This document shows positions 36,668-45,208 of a DNA stretch of 64,000 bases, in pieces; the stretch's first letter is position 1, and the number at the start of each line of letters is the position of its first letter. Made by a program: the position numbers and the translations under genes. The stretch lies in NCBI GenBank assembly GCA_015075165.1, contig JABTUY010000004.1, positions 248,001 through 312,000 of the forward strand, in the 5' to 3' direction. Origin of the DNA: Ideonella sp. (GTDB lineage Bacteria > Pseudomonadota > Gammaproteobacteria > Burkholderiales > Burkholderiaceae_C). The notes beneath the pieces were generated by a model. The model was not told the origin of the DNA and made no database searches. It saw nothing but the letters and a program-made list of their open reading frames with translations.

Positions 36668-37039
36668 ATGAGCGAGAACCAACCCACCGTGCGTGGCAGC
36701 GACATCGAACGGGCCGTGGTGCCCGCGGTCGACGTGTACGAGGATGCGTCCGGCATCACGCTGCTGGCCGACATGCCCGGCGTGCCGAAGGATCAGCTCG
36801 AGCTGAAGGTCGAGGGCGACGCGCTGTCGATCGAAGGCCGCGTGCAGCCGGCGGCGCCCGCGGGGCTGGAGGCGGTGTACGCCGAGCTGCGCGTGCCACG
36901 CTACCGGCGCAGCTTCACGCTGAGCCGCGAGCTCGACACCACGCGCATCGACGCCAGCCTGAAGGATGGCGTGCTGACGCTGCGCATCCCGAAGCAGGCG
37001 CATGCGCAACCGCGCCGCATCGCGGTGCAGGTCGGCTGA
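36668..37039 (+). CDS. Small heat-shock protein, Hsp20/alpha-crystallin (second copy)
   Basis: 123 residues. The alpha-crystallin domain spans nearly the whole protein (AVDVYEDASGITLLADMPGV, then DALSIEGRVQ and DGVLTLRIPKQAHAQPRRIAV). It is shorter than the first copy, lacks the hydrophobic N-terminal arm, and may form mixed oligomers with it. GGAG precedes ATG 36668; the longer frame from 36638 would overlap the first Hsp20 gene. The genes are separated by 26 bp and probably co-transcribed. Confidence 0.93.
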   Translation: MSENQPTVRGSDIERAVVPAVDVYEDASGITLLADMPGVPKDQLELKVEGDALSIEGRVQPAAPAGLEAVYAELRVPRYRRSFTLSRELDTTRIDASLKDGVLTLRIPKQAHAQPRRIAVQVG

Positions 37040-37057
37040 GGCGCTCGGGAGGCACGC

Positions 37058-37513
37058 ATGTACGAGCGCATCCTGGTGCCGGTGGACGGCAGCGCCCCGT
37101 CGCAGCGCGGGCTCGACGAGGCGCTGGCGGTGGCGGCGAAGTTCGGCTCGAAGCTGCGGCTGGTGCACGTGCTCGACGAATCGGCGCTGGCGATGTCGAA
37201 CGACCTGGCGATGAACGTCGGCGCGCTGATCGCGATGCTGCGCGAGGGCGGCGAGCAGGTGCTGGCCAAGGCGGCTGAGCGCGCGCGCTCGCGCGGTATC
37301 GAGGCCGATGCGGTGCTGCACGACACCTTCAGCGGCCGCATCTGCGACCTTGTGATCCGCGAAGCCACCGAGTGGAAGGCCGACCTGATCGTGATCGGCA
37401 CGCACGGCCGGCGCGGCGCGGGTCGCCTGCTGCTGGGCAGCGACGCCGAGCAGATCCTGCGGCTGGCGCCGGTGCCGGTGCTGCTGGTGCGCCAGCCCGA
37501 CGCTGCGAGCTGA
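37058..37513 (+). CDS. Universal stress protein, UspA family
   Basis: 151 residues of the Usp fold: YERILVPVDGSAPSQRGLDEA at the N-terminus and the ATP-binding loop DLIVIGTHGRRGAGRLLLGSDAEQILR (G-2x-G-9x-G-S/T form) at about 110-135. It may bind ATP and act in stress resistance. It lies 18 bp after the second Hsp20 gene, with GGGAGG before ATG, so the three genes appear to be one stress operon. Confidence 0.94.
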   Translation: MYERILVPVDGSAPSQRGLDEALAVAAKFGSKLRLVHVLDESALAMSNDLAMNVGALIAMLREGGEQVLAKAAERARSRGIEADAVLHDTFSGRICDLVIREATEWKADLIVIGTHGRRGAGRLLLGSDAEQILRLAPVPVLLVRQPDAAS

Positions 37514-37582
37514 AGGCGCGGGCGCGCGCCGCGGGTCGTGCCCCCTGGGCGGTAGGATTCCGCTCCACCGTCCGGGGCCGCC

Positions 37583-38881
37583 ATGACCGCTGCACGCATC
37601 GATGACACGCACGACCCGCAACTGCGCAGCTGGGTCGAATCGGCCAACGCCGCCGGCACCGACTTTCCGATTCAGAACCTGCCGTTCGGCCGCTTTCGCG
37701 AGACCGGTGACGCGCACTGGCGCGGCGGCGTCGCGATCGGCGACCAGGTACTCGACCTGCATCGTGCGGGCCTGCTGCCCGGGCCGGGCCTCGACACGGT
37801 GATGCGCCTGCGCCCCGGCGAACGCGCCGACCTGCGGCGCACGCTGTCGCAGGGGCTGGCCGCCGGCAGCGCACGGCACGCGGCGTGGCGCGACGCGCTG
37901 GTGCCGATGGCGCGCGCGCAACTCGGCCTGCCGTGCCAGATCGGCGACTACACCGACTTCTACGTCGGCATCCACCATGCCACTGCCGTGGGCAAGCTGT
38001 TCCGGCCCGACAACCCGCTGCTGCCGAACTACAAGTGGGTGCCGATCGGCTACCACGGTCGCGCGTCGACGGTGAACGTCAGCGGCCATGCGTTCGCGCG
38101 TCCGCAGGGCCAGATCAAGGGGCCGCAAGACGACGCGCCGCGGCTGGCGCCATCGCAGCGGCTCGACATCGAGCTCGAGCTCGGCATCTTCATCGGCCGG
38201 CCCAATGCGCAGGGCCAGCCGATCGCGATCGACGAGGCCGAGGGCCACGTGTTCGGCCTCGCGTTGTTCAACGACTGGAGCGCGCGCGACGTGCAGGCTT
38301 GGGAGTACCAGCCGCTTGGGCCGTTCCTGGCCAAGAACTTCGCCAGCACGGTGTCGCCGTGGGTCGTCACGCTGGAGGCGCTGGCGCCGTTCCGGCAGCC
38401 GTTCGTGCGGCCTGCGGGTGACCCGGCGCCACTGCCGTACCTCGATTCGCCCGCCGTGCGCGAGCATGGCGCCTTCGCCATCGCGCTCGAGGTGTGGCTG
38501 CAGACCGAGGCGATGCGCCGCAGCGGCCACACGGGCGACTGCATCAGCCGCTCGGGCTTCTCCGAGGCCGCCTACTGGACGGTGGCGCAACTGGTGGCAC
38601 ACCACACGGTCAACGGCTGCGCGCTGCAAAGCGGCGACCTGTTCGGCTCGGGCACGCTGTCGGGCCCGGCGCGCGAGCAGGCCGGCTCGCTGCTCGAACT
38701 GAGCAACGGCGGCAAGCAGCCGATCACGCTGTCCAATGGCGAGCAGCGCAGCTTTCTGGCCGACGGCGACACGGTGACGCTGCGTGGCCATTGCGAGCGC
38801 CCGGGCTTCCGGCGCATCGGCTTCGGCGAGTGCACGGGCACGGTGCTGCCCGCAGGTGCGCGGATGCCGGCCGGGGCTTGA
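37583..38881 (+). CDS. fahA: Fumarylacetoacetase
   Basis: 432 residues. It hydrolyses fumarylacetoacetate to fumarate and acetoacetate, the last step of tyrosine/homogentisate breakdown. The active-site segment GDYTDFYVGIHHATAVGKLF (metal Asp and catalytic His), YHGRASTVNVSG, ELELGIFIG and NDWSARDVQAWEYQPLGPFL, and the C-terminal GSGTLSGP are in family order. The length is standard. Homogentisate dioxygenase, usually adjacent, is not in the window. Start ATG 37583 has no strong ribosome site but is the family start. Confidence 0.95.
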   Translation: MTAARIDDTHDPQLRSWVESANAAGTDFPIQNLPFGRFRETGDAHWRGGVAIGDQVLDLHRAGLLPGPGLDTVMRLRPGERADLRRTLSQGLAAGSARHAAWRDALVPMARAQLGLPCQIGDYTDFYVGIHHATAVGKLFRPDNPLLPNYKWVPIGYHGRASTVNVSGHAFARPQGQIKGPQDDAPRLAPSQRLDIELELGIFIGRPNAQGQPIAIDEAEGHVFGLALFNDWSARDVQAWEYQPLGPFLAKNFASTVSPWVVTLEALAPFRQPFVRPAGDPAPLPYLDSPAVREHGAFAIALEVWLQTEAMRRSGHTGDCISRSGFSEAAYWTVAQLVAHHTVNGCALQSGDLFGSGTLSGPAREQAGSLLELSNGGKQPITLSNGEQRSFLADGDTVTLRGHCERPGFRRIGFGECTGTVLPAGARMPAGA

Positions 38882-38909
38882 CACGCACGCTGGCCGCGCC
38901 AGCAGCATG

Positions 38910-38934
38910 AAAAAATGCCCGCTCGGGGCGGGCA
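38910..38934 (-). terminator. Intrinsic terminator after tRNA-Thr
   Basis: On the minus strand a stem TGCCCGC/GCGGGCA (38916-38922 with 38928-38934) with a 5-nt loop is followed by TTTTTT (38915-38910). It lies 11 bp after the tRNA 3' end. A textbook Rho-independent terminator. Confidence 0.88.
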
Positions 38935-38944
38935 GTGTGCAACG

Positions 38945-39020
38945 TGGTGCCGATGGACGGACTCGAACTGTCGACCTTCGCATTACGAATGCGCTGCTCT
39001 ACCAACTGAGCTACACCGGC
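38945..39020 (-). tRNA. tRNA-Thr (CGU)
   Basis: 76 nt on the minus strand: acceptor GCCGGTG paired with CATCGGC, discriminator A and an encoded CCA, D arm GCTCAGTTGGTAGAGC, anticodon loop with CGT, and T arm GGTTCGAGTCC-like (CAGTTCGAGTCCG). It reads ACG threonine codons. An intrinsic terminator follows. Confidence 0.97.
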
Positions 39021-39063
39021 ACGGTGCAAGGGCGCGAATTATAGCCAGCGGCCCCAGGGTGGC

Positions 39064-39729
39064 TCAGGTGTGCGTGACCCAGCCCGGGCCCGCGCCTTCG
39101 AGGTGCGGCAGCGTGTTGAACGTCACCAGCGCGTGGCGCTTCGGCGTGAACGTGAACTCGGTCAGCGCGCTGTTGCGCATGCGCATGTTCAGCTCCACAG
39201 TCGCCGCTGGCGCCGTGCCGAGCACGTGCGCCACCGCGGTGGCGATCGGGCCGCCGCTGGTGACGACCAGCACATCCCCGTCGTGGCGCGTGCGCACATG
39301 CTCGAGCGCGCGCGCCACACCGCCGGCGAACTGCGCATAGCTCGGCATCCCGGCGGGTCGCGTGCGCCCCTCCATCCAGGCGATCAAGCCCTCGCGCAGC
39401 AGTCGAAAGTGCTGGCGCACCTGCTCGGCAGTGCGCGGCGCCGGCAGCGGCTGCGGGTGGATCGCATGCACGATGGCATCGGCGTCGTACTCGTCGAGCT
39501 CCGGCATCGCCAGCGCGTGCGGCTCGATGCGCTGGCCGCGCGCGATCGCCTCGAGCGACTGCACGTGACGGCGCAGAGTGCCGGTGAGCACGCCGTCGAA
39601 CGCGATGCCCTTGGCGCGCAAGTGCTCGCCGAGCCGCTCGCACTGCCGTGCGCCGAGCTCGCTCAGCCGGTCGTAGTCGTCGCTGCCGAACGACGCCTGG
39701 CCGTGGCGCACGAGGTACAGGGTGCCCAT
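39064..39729 (-). CDS. Histidine phosphatase (phosphoglycerate mutase-like)
   Basis: 221 residues. The RHG motif YLVRHGQASFG is at the N-terminus (His about 8), a second basic cluster in LTGTLRRHVQSLEAI, and the C-terminal catalytic His in VLVVTSGGPIATAV is replaced in part (SGG instead of the usual H-G-G), so the substrate pocket may be altered. Histidine phosphatases act on small phospho-compounds or proteins; the substrate is unknown. It lies 61 bp after fbp on the same strand. Confidence 0.85.
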   Translation of the reverse strand: MGTLYLVRHGQASFGSDDYDRLSELGARQCERLGEHLRAKGIAFDGVLTGTLRRHVQSLEAIARGQRIEPHALAMPELDEYDADAIVHAIHPQPLPAPRTAEQVRQHFRLLREGLIAWMEGRTRPAGMPSYAQFAGGVARALEHVRTRHDGDVLVVTSGGPIATAVAHVLGTAPAATVELNMRMRNSALTEFTFTPKRHALVTFNTLPHLEGAGPGWVTHT

Positions 39730-39790
39730 GAACGCGATTGTCGCCGCCGCGTCGCGGCGTGGCTGTCGCTGCGGCGACCGCAACGCTGGC

Positions 39791-40810
39791 TCAACCGCCG
39801 GCAGCGGCCTGCGTGTGGTACGCCGTGACGAGTTCGACTTCGTGCTTCGAGCCGAGGATGACGCTCACCCGCTCGTGCAGCTTGGCGGGCGCCACATCGA
39901 GAATGCGCTGCCGGCCGTTGGTGGCTGCGCCGCCGGCCTGCTCGACGAGGAAGGCCATCGGGTTGGCCTCGTACATCAGCCTGAGCTTGCCCGGCTTGTC
40001 GGGATCGCGCCGGTCCCACGGGTACAGGAAGATGCCACCGCGACTGAGGATGCGGTGCACGTCGGCCACCATGCTGGCCACCCAGCGCATGTTGAAGTCC
40101 TTCTGACGCGCGCCGGTGCTGCCGGCCAGGCACTCGTCGATGTAGCGCTTCACCGGCGGTGCCCAGTGGCGCATGTTGCTCATGTTGATCGCGAACTCCT
40201 TCGTGTCCTCGGGAATGCGCACGTTCTCTGCGGTGAGCGTCCACGAGCCCATCTCGCGGTCGAGCGTGAACATCGCGACGCCGTCGCCGACGGTGAGCAC
40301 CAGCGTGGTCTGCGGCCCGTAGACGCAGTAGCCGGCGGCGGCCTGCTGGCGCCCGGGCTGCAGGAAGTCGGCCTCGCTGACGCCGGCGTGGTCGCTGGGC
40401 TTGCGCAGCACCGAGAAGATGGTGCCGATCGAGACGTTGACGTCGATGTTGCTCGAGCCGTCGAGCGGATCGAACAGCAGCAGGTACTCGCCCTGCGGGT
40501 AGCGGTTGGGCACGATGTGGATCGAGTCCATCTCCTCGCTGGCCATCGCGGCGAGGTTGCCGCCCCATTCGTTGGCCTCGAGCAAAAACTCGTTGGCGAT
40601 CACGTCGAGCTTCTTCTGCACCTCGCCCTGCACGTTGGCGGTGCCGGCGCTGCCCAGCACGTCACCGAGCGCGCCCTTGTTCACCGAGATCGCGATGCGC
40701 TTGCAGGTGCGCGCCACCACCTCGATCAACAACCGCAGCTCGCCCGGGATGTGGCCGTGCTCGCGCTGTTGTTCGACGAGGTACTGGGTGAGAGAGACGC
40801 GGCTGGTCAT
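39791..40810 (-). CDS. fbp: Fructose-1,6-bisphosphatase class I
   Basis: 339 residues. It converts fructose 1,6-bisphosphate to fructose 6-phosphate in gluconeogenesis and the Calvin cycle. ASEEMDSI (metal-binding Glu), the metal/active-site motif [27 protein letters not shown], and the substrate-binding [10 protein letters not shown]...[19 protein letters not shown] are present and ordered. The start [11 protein letters not shown] matches the family. It heads a two-gene unit with the histidine phosphatase. Confidence 0.96.
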   Translation of the reverse strand: MTSRVSLTQYLVEQQREHGHIPGELRLLIEVVARTCKRIAISVNKGALGDVLGSAGTANVQGEVQKKLDVIANEFLLEANEWGGNLAAMASEEMDSIHIVPNRYPQGEYLLLFDPLDGSSNIDVNVSIGTIFSVLRKPSDHAGVSEADFLQPGRQQAAAGYCVYGPQTTLVLTVGDGVAMFTLDREMGSWTLTAENVRIPEDTKEFAINMSNMRHWAPPVKRYIDECLAGSTGARQKDFNMRWVASMVADVHRILSRGGIFLYPWDRRDPDKPGKLRLMYEANPMAFLVEQAGGAATNGRQRILDVAPAKLHERVSVILGSKHEVELVTAYHTQAAAGG

Positions 40811-40892
40811 GGTGTAGGTCTCCGGCTCGATGAGGCTGTCTTGAGTGTGGCCTGTATGTGTAGCACCTCAGGCCTGCTGACGGCCTGCAGCG

Positions 40893-41600
40893 ACCGCGCG
40901 TGCAAAGCCGCGTGCGGGTATGCGCCGGCGCTCGAATGCGGCAGCCCCTCGCTGCGCGAGGGGTTCCCTGCGCTGCTCGATCGCATGGCCCGCGGCGAAA
41001 CTCGCTCCGCTCACTTCGTTCGCTGTGCTCGGACAGTCGCCGCGAGTCAGAACACGTTGCGCGCGCTGCGCGCGCGCGGCCATGCGCTCTGCGCTGCTCG
41101 GCGCCGCATATGTCGCTGCCGGCGCACACCCGCCCGCGGCTTTGCAGCCACCACCGTGGCATGCCTCCTCGCGGCACACCACCAGCGGTTCTGCGCGGTG
41201 GGCGGTGCCAGGACGGCGCGGACGGCGCGGCGCGCGCAGCGCGCAGCAGCGCAGGGGGCGATCGGACGGGCCAGAGTCCCTGCGGACTCTGGCCCGCCTG
41301 GCGAGCCGGCGCGGCTTGCAAGCCGCGCCGTGGACGTCCGGCGCCGCAGGCGCCGGACCGGCGAGGACGCCGTGAAGTTCGCAGCGCGTTCAGCGCTGCG
41401 GACGGCATGATAGGTGAACCGGACGTGCCAGTCCGCTGCGGACTGGCACACGCCTGGCGAACGCCCTGGCGCTTGCAAGCGCCAGGGCACGCAGCCGCCC
41501 TTGCGATGCGAGCACCGCAGCGAAGTCGGCCCGCAGGGACGACCGCGCCATCATGAGCCCACACCGGGCACCGCCCACCGCGCCGCGCCGCACTCCCGCA
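40893..41600. repeat. GC-rich dispersed repeat, copy A (inverted relative to 60426-61050)
   Basis: About 700 bp with no supported gene. It is the inverse of the sequence at 60426-61050: for example CGAATGCGGCAGCCCCTCGC (40933-40952) appears as its exact complement at 60991-61010, and the outer ACCGCGCGTGCAAAGCCGCG (40893-40912) at 61031-61050. Internally it contains short palindromes (GCGGCTTGCAAGCCGC, CTGGCGCTTGCAAGCGCCAG, CAGTCCGCTGCGGACTG). Open frames through it encode low-complexity Arg/Ala sequence and look spurious. It occupies the gap between fbp and pepN. Confidence 0.85.
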
Positions 41601-41738
41601 TCGCAAGCAAAGCCTGCCGCGCTGCGCAGTACTCACGCACACCGAGCAATGCCCAAAGCGCCACACCCGACCGAGCAGTTCGCGCCGCGCCGCACAGAGA
41701 AGCGCAACGCGCGACGAACCTCCGACCGAACACACCCC

Positions 41739-44465
41739 TCACATCTCCTGCGCCATCGCAGCCGCCGGCGCCCCAGCCGACGCCGCATCGTCAGCCGCCA
41801 GTGCCTTGCCGACGATCTCGCGCACGTCGGGGCTCAGGTCGGTGCGCGCGGCGACGCGGGCGATGGCCTCGCGGGCGGCGCTGCGGTAGGGCTCGGCCAG
41901 GTGGCTCCAGCGGTCGAGCGCGCGCGCCACGCGCGCGGCGAGCTGCGGGTTGATCGCGTCGAGCTCGGTCACGCGCTCGGCCCAGAACACATAGCCGGCT
42001 GCATCGGTGCGGTGGAACGCGCCGGGGTTGCGTAGGCACAAGCTGCCGACCAGGCTGCGGGTGCGGTTGGGGTTCTTCAGCGTGAACGCCGGGTGCTGCA
42101 TCAGCTCGCGCACGCGCTCGAACACGCGGCCGTTGCGCTCGCTGGCGCTGGCCTGCAGCGTGAACCACTTGTCGACCACCAGCGGCTCGCCGGCGAAGTG
42201 ATCGTAGAAGCGCTTCAGCGCCGCGTCGGCCAGCTCGCTGCGGCCGTTGACGAGCGCGCCGAGCGCATGGATGCGATCGGTCATGTTGCTCGCATCCTTG
42301 AAGCGCTGCAGCGCACGGCCCGGCCACACCGGGTCGCCGGCGGCCACCGCGTGGCGCACCAGCATCGCCAGCGCCAGGTTCGACAGCGCGCGGCGGCCGG
42401 CCTGGTCGGGCTCGGCACGGTAGCCCTCGCGCACCGCATGGTGTTCGAACGCCCACGCCCAGTCGGCGTGCAACTGCGACGCCAGTTGATCGAGCAGCTG
42501 CTCGCGCAGCGCGTGGATGCGTTGCGGGTCGGCCGGGCTCACGCGTTCGATCACCAGCGTCTCGCTCGGCGGCGTCAGCAGCAGCGCCTTCAGCGCCGGA
42601 TCGAGCGATGCATCGTGCAACACGCTGCGCAGCGCGGCCAAGTTCTCGGCGTCGAGCTGCAACGCCGCCCCTTGCTGCAACGCGGCCAGCAGCACCTGCA
42701 TCAGCAGCCGCTGGCCCGCCTCCCAGCGGTTGAAGGCGTCGCTGTCGTGCTGCAGCAGCACGCGCAGATCCGCATCGCTCAGCGCGTCGTCGAGCTTCAC
42801 CGGCGCCGAGAAGCCGCGCAGCAGCGAAGGCACCGGCTCGGCGTCGATGTCGACGAAGGTGAAGGTGTGGCTCACCTCCGACAGCACCAGCACACGCTCG
42901 GTGCCGCCGGCGATCGGCTCGCCCTGCAGCCGCAGCGGCAGCGGCTGCCCCGCGCGCGACAGCAGCGCCAGCGACACCGGGATGACGAACGGCAGCTTCT
43001 CGCCCTGGCCCGGCGTGGGCGGGCAGCGCTGGCCCAGGCGCAGGGTGTAGCTGCGCGCGGCAGCGTCGTAGTGGCCGTGCGCGAGCAGCACCGGCGTGCC
43101 GGCCTGCGAGTACCAGCGCGTGAACGCAGGCAGGTGCTCGTGCAGCCAGCTGCCGGGGTTGGCGTCGGCGATCGCGCGCGCGAAATCGTCGCAGGTCACG
43201 GCCTGGCCGTCGTGACGCTCGAAGTACAGCGCCATCCCGCGCCGGAACCCCTCACGGCCGACCAGCGTGTGCATCATGCGCACCACCTCGGCGCCTTTTT
43301 CGTAGACGGTGGCGGTGTAGAAGTTGTCGATCGCGCTGTACGACTCGGGGCGCACCGGGTGCGCCATCGGGCCGGCATCCTCTGCGAACTGCACCTCGCG
43401 TAGGAAGTCGACATCGTGGATGCGCTTGATCGCGCGCGCCGACGCGTGCGCCATCATGTCCATGCTGAACTCCTGGTCGCGGAACACCGTGAGGCCTTCC
43501 TTCAGCGACAGCTGGAACCAGTCGCGGCACGTGACGCGGTTGCCGGTCCAGTTGTGGAAGTACTCGTGGCCGATCACGCTCTCGATGTCGAAGAAGTCGT
43601 TGTCGGTGGCGGTGGCGGGGCTGGCCAGTACGTAGCGCGTGTTGAACAGGTTCAGGCCCTTGTTCTCCATCGCGCCCATGTTGAAGTCGTCGACCGCGAC
43701 GATCATGAAGCGCTCGAGATCCAGGCTCAGCCCGAAGCGGGCCTCGTCCCAGGCGATCGACGCGATGAGCGAGTTCATCGCGTGCTCGGTCTTGTCCATG
43801 TCGCCGCGGCGCACGTACACCTGCAGCAGGTGCTCGCGCCCGGCGCGCGAGCGCACGCGCTGCTCGCGGCAGGCGAGGTCGGCGGCCACCAGCGCGAACA
43901 GGTAGCTCGGCTTCGGGTGCGGATCGTGCCAGGTGGCGTAGTGCCGGCCGCCATCGAGTGCGCCCTCGGCCACCAGGTTGCCGTTGCACAGCAGCTTCGG
44001 GTAGCGCCGGCGGTCGGCGCGCAGCGTCACCGTGTAGACCGCCATCACGTCGGGCCGGTCGAGGAAGTAGGTGATGCGCCGAAAGCCCTGCGCCTCGCAC
44101 TGCGTGAAGAAGCCGCCGCCCGAGGTGTACAGGCCCGACAGCTCGGTGTTCGCTTCGGGGTTGCAGGTGTTGCGGATCTCGAGCACGAAGCGCTCGCGAT
44201 CGGCCGGCAGCTCGACCACCAGGTCGCCCTCGTCGTGGCGGAACGCCACGCTCTCGCCGTCGGCCAGCACGCGCAGCAGATTGAGGCGCTCGCCGTGCAG
44301 GCGCAGCGCCTGCACCGGCTGCGCCGGGTTGCGCTCGATCGTCAGCTTGCTGCCGACGATGGTCTTGACCGGGTCGAGGTCGAACGTGAGTTCGACCTGG
44401 CGGATCCAGTACGCCGGCGGGGTGTAGTCTTCGCGGCGCACGACTGGGATCTGGCCTTCGCGCAT
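41739..44465 (-). CDS. pepN: Aminopeptidase N (M1 family)
   Basis: 908 residues. The GAMEN substrate-binding motif (FNMGAMENKGLN) and zinc site VIGHEYFHNWTGNR (His300 with the second His and the downstream Glu) are intact; the C-terminal helical domain is complete to about 900, and the DUF3458-type middle domain (FVDIDAEPVPSLLRGFSAPVKL) is recognisable. It removes N-terminal amino acids from peptides in the cytoplasm. The start at 44465 follows a GAGAG site. It lies just 10 bp after the PIN toxin gene on the same strand. Confidence 0.95.
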   Translation of the reverse strand: MREGQIPVVRREDYTPPAYWIRQVELTFDLDPVKTIVGSKLTIERNPAQPVQALRLHGERLNLLRVLADGESVAFRHDEGDLVVELPADRERFVLEIRNTCNPEANTELSGLYTSGGGFFTQCEAQGFRRITYFLDRPDVMAVYTVTLRADRRRYPKLLCNGNLVAEGALDGGRHYATWHDPHPKPSYLFALVAADLACREQRVRSRAGREHLLQVYVRRGDMDKTEHAMNSLIASIAWDEARFGLSLDLERFMIVAVDDFNMGAMENKGLNLFNTRYVLASPATATDNDFFDIESVIGHEYFHNWTGNRVTCRDWFQLSLKEGLTVFRDQEFSMDMMAHASARAIKRIHDVDFLREVQFAEDAGPMAHPVRPESYSAIDNFYTATVYEKGAEVVRMMHTLVGREGFRRGMALYFERHDGQAVTCDDFARAIADANPGSWLHEHLPAFTRWYSQAGTPVLLAHGHYDAAARSYTLRLGQRCPPTPGQGEKLPFVIPVSLALLSRAGQPLPLRLQGEPIAGGTERVLVLSEVSHTFTFVDIDAEPVPSLLRGFSAPVKLDDALSDADLRVLLQHDSDAFNRWEAGQRLLMQVLLAALQQGAALQLDAENLAALRSVLHDASLDPALKALLLTPPSETLVIERVSPADPQRIHALREQLLDQLASQLHADWAWAFEHHAVREGYRAEPDQAGRRALSNLALAMLVRHAVAAGDPVWPGRALQRFKDASNMTDRIHALGALVNGRSELADAALKRFYDHFAGEPLVVDKWFTLQASASERNGRVFERVRELMQHPAFTLKNPNRTRSLVGSLCLRNPGAFHRTDAAGYVFWAERVTELDAINPQLAARVARALDRWSHLAEPYRSAAREAIARVAARTDLSPDVREIVGKALAADDAASAGAPAAAMAQEM

Positions 44466-44475
44466 GATGGGGCTC

Positions 44476-44907
44476 TCAATCGAAGATGTGTACGGTCAGG
44501 CCGCACTCGGCTGCTGCCCGTGCCAGTTGGCGATCGGCGGTGGCCAGCGCGTCGCAGCCGAGTTCGACCGCACTGGCCAAGTGCAGCGCGTCCAGCGCCG
44601 CCAACGGGGAATCGAGCGCGCGCAGCAGTTCGTTGGCGCGCGCGAAGCAGGCCGCGTCGAAGGCCTGCATCGACCACAGCGCCGACGCCAGGTCGGACGC
44701 AAAGTCGCGGCGCACCTGCAAGGCGTATCCGCTGTCGATGAGACGCTCGCGCTGCAGGCGACGCAGCACCGACTCCAGCTCCACGGTGGCGAGCTGACAG
44801 ATCACGCAGTCGGCCCCTTCCGCCTGCACGAACGCCTCGAACTCGTCGGAACCGCGCTCGGCGATGTAGCGCTTGGCCAGCGCACTGGTGTCGATGTAGA
44901 TGGACAC
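44476..44907 (-). CDS. vapC: PIN-domain toxin (VapC-like)
   Basis: 143 residues. Conserved acidic residues of the PIN nuclease fold: D6 in IYIDTSALAKRYIAERG, Glu in VELESVLRR, and the C-terminal PLAALDALHLASAVELG and TADRQLARAA. These coordinate Mg2+ for RNA cleavage, often of initiator tRNA or rRNA. It lies 14 bp after a Phd-type antitoxin gene on the same strand. No mutations in the catalytic positions are seen, so it is probably intact. Confidence 0.88.
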   Translation of the reverse strand: MSIYIDTSALAKRYIAERGSDEFEAFVQAEGADCVICQLATVELESVLRRLQRERLIDSGYALQVRRDFASDLASALWSMQAFDAACFARANELLRALDSPLAALDALHLASAVELGCDALATADRQLARAAAECGLTVHIFD

Positions 44908-44921
44908 CGAGCGCCGCTCCT

Positions 44922-45149
44922 TCAGCGCTGGTCGCGATCGTCGCGCAGCAGCTGGCCTACGGTGCGCTGCAGCGGCCGCATCTTCGCGCGGTGCGCGGCG
45001 AGCGACGGCACGTGGCGCTTGCGCGCCACCGGCAGGATGCGCGCGAGCGGCTCGCCATTCGACACGAGCAGCAACTCGTGCTCCTTGGCTAGCGTCTCGC
45101 GCAGTCGCGGAATCGCGCCGCGCAGCTCGCGAACGTTGATCGTCTTCAT
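44922..45149 (-). CDS. Phd/YefM-type antitoxin partner of the PIN toxin
   Basis: 75 residues. It starts MKTINVRELRGAIPRLRETLAKEHELLLVSN in pattern (I quote shorter parts: TINVRELR and HELLLVSNGEPLARILPV), which is the Phd/YefM fold: an N-terminal beta-alpha DNA-binding part and a Leu-rich neutralising tail (RKRHVPSLAAHRAKM). It binds and blocks the downstream toxin and represses its own promoter. ATG 45149 lies directly downstream of an inverted repeat that could be its operator. Often called VapB in annotation. Confidence 0.8.
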   Translation of the reverse strand: MKTINVRELRGAIPRLRETLAKEHELLLVSNGEPLARILPVARKRHVPSLAAHRAKMRPLQRTVGQLLRDDRDQR

Positions 45150-45151
45150 AT

Positions 45152-45178
45152 GTGACACGTATGATGACAACGTGGCAC
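45152..45178. promoter_or_regulatory. Inverted repeat, candidate operator of the toxin-antitoxin operon
   Basis: GTGACACGT (45152-45160) and ACGTGGCAC (45170-45178) form an 8/9 inverted repeat with a 9-bp centre, 2 bp upstream of the antitoxin ATG and overlapping the region where the promoter should lie. Such sites are typical for antitoxin autorepression. Found by eye. Confidence 0.5.
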
Positions 45179-45208
45179 GAGAGTATAGCTGCCGAACGGC
45201 ACCCCGCG

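Noticed and set aside
36566..38983. An 805-codon minus-strand frame over Hsp20, Usp and fumarylacetoacetase
   Set aside because: Antisense shadow; the plus-strand genes have full-length family matches.
40920..41375. A 151-residue frame in repeat copy A that has a counterpart in copy B
   Set aside because: Similarity between the two copies follows from the DNA repeat itself; the sequence is Arg/Ala low complexity, has no ribosome site and frames are not conserved in all copies.
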